Shown here: positions 6,220 to 7,440 of the stretch, one piece after another | Layout: the number at the start of each line of letters is the position of its first letter | Position numbering within the stretch: position 1 is the stretch's first letter | DNA from: an uncultured Clostridia bacterium | GTDB taxonomy: Bacteria; Bacillota; Clostridia; Oscillospirales; Acutalibacteraceae | NCBI GenBank assembly: GCA_944382025.1 | Contig: CALWMQ010000064.1 | Span: 1-7,440 of the forward strand | Reading direction: 5' to 3' | DNA length: 7,440 bases | The notes under the pieces: model-generated | What the model was told of the DNA's origin: nothing | The model's database searches: none | What the model saw: only the letters and a program-made list of their open reading frames with translations | Position numbers and translations under genes: made by a program

Positions 6220-7179
6220 TTATGGCTGCCCCTGGCTGCCCGCCGCATAACGCTTGCCCTGCCAGGTGTCCCGAAACGCCAGTTCCCGGTCGATTCCGCC
6301 CAATACGGCGATTTTATCCAGGCTCCATAGAGGCGCCAACAAATGCTCCCGCATCCCATCTCCCGTCAGCCGTTCCACCACCATGTCCGGAGGAAGCAAT
6401 TCTATCTGCCGGACAACGGTATCAATGTAGCTTTCCTTGCTCATTGGTACTACCTGTCCGGTCCGGTAATCAGCCTCCAGACGTGTTCCTTTTAAAATAT
6501 GAAGTAAATGGATTTTGATCCCGTCTAGGCCCAATTCCGATACCATCCGGGCGGAGGCCAGCATTTGTTCCCGGCTTTCTCCCGGCAGGCCGTTAATCAG
6601 ATGCACGCACACCCGTATCCCCCGCTCTTTCAGCCGGGCGGCGGCACGGACAAAGCACAAGGTATCATACCCCCTGCCAAAGCGCCGGGCGGTTTCATCG
6701 TGGATGGTCTGGAGTCCCAGTTCCACCGTCAAATAGGTCTGGCGGGACAAATCCGCTAATATTTCTAATACCGGTTCCGGCAGGGCATCCGGACGGGTAG
6801 CGATACTCAGCCCGCATACCCCTTCCTGCTCTAAAGCCTCACAGTAAAGCTGTTTCAGGGTTTCCGGGGAACCGTAGGTATTGGTGTGCGCCTGAAAATA
6901 GGCGATCAGTCCGGCATCCGGCCATTTTTGGCGGATGCGTTCCCGCTGAACCGCCAGCTGCTCCGCCAACGGCGGGTGATTCCCGCCATATAAAGCCCCA
7001 TAGCCGCTGCTGCCGTTCCGGCAAAAAGCGCACCCCTGTGTCCCGCAGGTCCCGTCCAGATTCGGACAGGTAAACCCAACATCTATGCCGGCTTTCATCA
7101 CCCGCCGGCCAAACCGGCCCATCATCGCTTCATATAAGCTATAATATCGTTTGTTCCCCGCATAAGCCGGCCTGTCCAT
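6220..7179 (-). CDS. Radical SAM protein, YhcC/YtqA type (TIGR01212-like)
   Basis: This 319-residue protein is close to the usual length of about 310 for the family. The N-terminal KRYYSLYEAMMGRFGRRV leads into GFTCPNLDGT and GCAFC. The cluster cysteines are most likely C38, C50 and C53, the wide spacing (C-x11-C-x2-C) that sets this family apart from the standard C-x3-C-x2-C. C45 is an extra cysteine between them. Further family marks are YFQAHTNTY (94-102), IATRPD (126-131), VELGLQT (152-158) and HLINGLPGE (193-201). These place it in the radical SAM barrel that binds a 4Fe-4S cluster and S-adenosylmethionine. The exact reaction of this family is not something I can state. The start ATG 7179 has AAGGAG 11 bases upstream, and the stop is TAA. 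It appears to be transcribed alone or as the first gene before the amidohydrolase. Confidence 0.93.
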   Translation of the reverse strand: MDRPAYAGNKRYYSLYEAMMGRFGRRVMKAGIDVGFTCPNLDGTCGTQGCAFCRNGSSGYGALYGGNHPPLAEQLAVQRERIRQKWPDAGLIAYFQAHTNTYGSPETLKQLYCEALEQEGVCGLSIATRPDALPEPVLEILADLSRQTYLTVELGLQTIHDETARRFGRGYDTLCFVRAAARLKERGIRVCVHLINGLPGESREQMLASARMVSELGLDGIKIHLLHILKGTRLEADYRTGQVVPMSKESYIDTVVRQIELLPPDMVVERLTGDGMREHLLAPLWSLDKIAVLGGIDRELAFRDTWQGKRYAAGSQGQP

Positions 7180-7279
7180 CAGTTTTTCGTCTCCTTACGC
7201 TATATAAATCCCCAAGGTAGGTTTATCAGGACATCATCTCTGCTTTTTTAACAAACGATCTGTGCAGAACCCCCTTTTC

Positions 7280-7305
7280 GCCTGTTCCGCCCCTGAACGA
7301 CAGGC
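7280..7305. other. Hairpin upstream of the radical SAM gene
   Basis: GCCTGTTC (7280-7287) pairs with GAAC and ACAGGC (7295-7305), with a single bulged G at 7299 and a seven-base loop. It has no T-tract on either strand, so it is not an intrinsic terminator. It lies about 100 bases before the radical SAM start and could be part of its leader if the promoter lies further upstream. No clear promoter was found between 7180 and 7440. Confidence 0.3.
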
Positions 7306-7344
7306 TATAGATGAAATGCGGCCAGCAGGCGGCACACAATATAT

Positions 7345-7415
7345 AAAAAACGCCGCCTTCGAAAAAAGCTGCCGGAAACAATATCCAACGTTCTTCTTCA
7401 AAGGCGGCGTTTTTT
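7345..7415. terminator. Long-loop inverted repeat with flanking A and T tracts, probable bidirectional terminator
   Basis: The arms AAAAAACGCCGCCTT (7345-7359) and AAGGCGGCGTTTTTT (7401-7415) match perfectly over 15 bases around a 41-base centre. The stem extends inward imperfectly: CTTCGAA on one side faces TTCAAAG on the other. On each strand a GC-rich stem ends in six T residues, so it could stop transcription either way. On the minus strand it would close a gene that lies to the right of the window. The 41-base loop is much longer than in ordinary terminators, so a small repeat element is an alternative. Confidence 0.65.
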
Positions 7416-7440
7416 CCTGACGTACTCTATGGGGGGATCC

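Noticed and set aside
7195..7225. TATATA with TGATAA as a promoter for the radical SAM gene
   Set aside because: The -35 match is poor, and transcription would start at the Shine-Dalgarno site itself, leaving no usable leader.

Overview
The window looks like chromosomal DNA of a GC-moderate Clostridia-type Firmicute, possibly a gut Oscillospiraceae or Lachnospiraceae relative. Three things point there: strong purine-rich Shine-Dalgarno sites (AAGGAGG, AAGGAG, GAGGAGA), a MarR gene placed in front of an ABC exporter half, and a hairpin plus T-tract terminator. The family-level placement is inference. All seven protein genes that I support lie on the minus strand, so transcription runs right to left.

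In transcription order the layout is as follows. A long-loop terminator-like inverted repeat (7345-7415) is followed by a YhcC-type radical SAM protein (6220-7179). Next come an extended -10 promoter (6156-6164) and a roughly 330-base leader with nested GC-rich hairpins (about 5930-6103). This leads into a YtcJ-like amidohydrolase (4217-5815). Then come a short-chain dehydrogenase (3223-4023), a Gfo/Idh/MocA oxidoreductase (2124-3101), and a PfkB-family ribokinase (1149-2042) that ends at a perfect 14-bp terminator hairpin (1094-1130). After a gene-poor gap, a second unit starts with a promoter and palindromic operator-like region (828-873). It encodes a MarR regulator (177-767) whose 3' end overlaps the start of an ABC exporter gene that runs off the left edge (1-193).

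The amidohydrolase, dehydrogenase, oxidoreductase and ribokinase genes are co-oriented and could be a small catabolic or detoxification neighbourhood. The gaps between them (82-193 bases) and the lack of a transporter or sugar-specific regulator make a dedicated pathway only a guess. The MarR-ABC pair is the clearest functional unit and probably a regulated efflux operon.

The two most notable points are these. The ribokinase gene is complete except for one in-frame TAG at codon 134, where the family usually has glutamine. The amidohydrolase leader carries a compact, heavily structured element whose composition differs from its surroundings. I see no CRISPR array, tRNA, rRNA, integrase, insertion sequence or recognisable defence system. 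Most of the window is ordinary.
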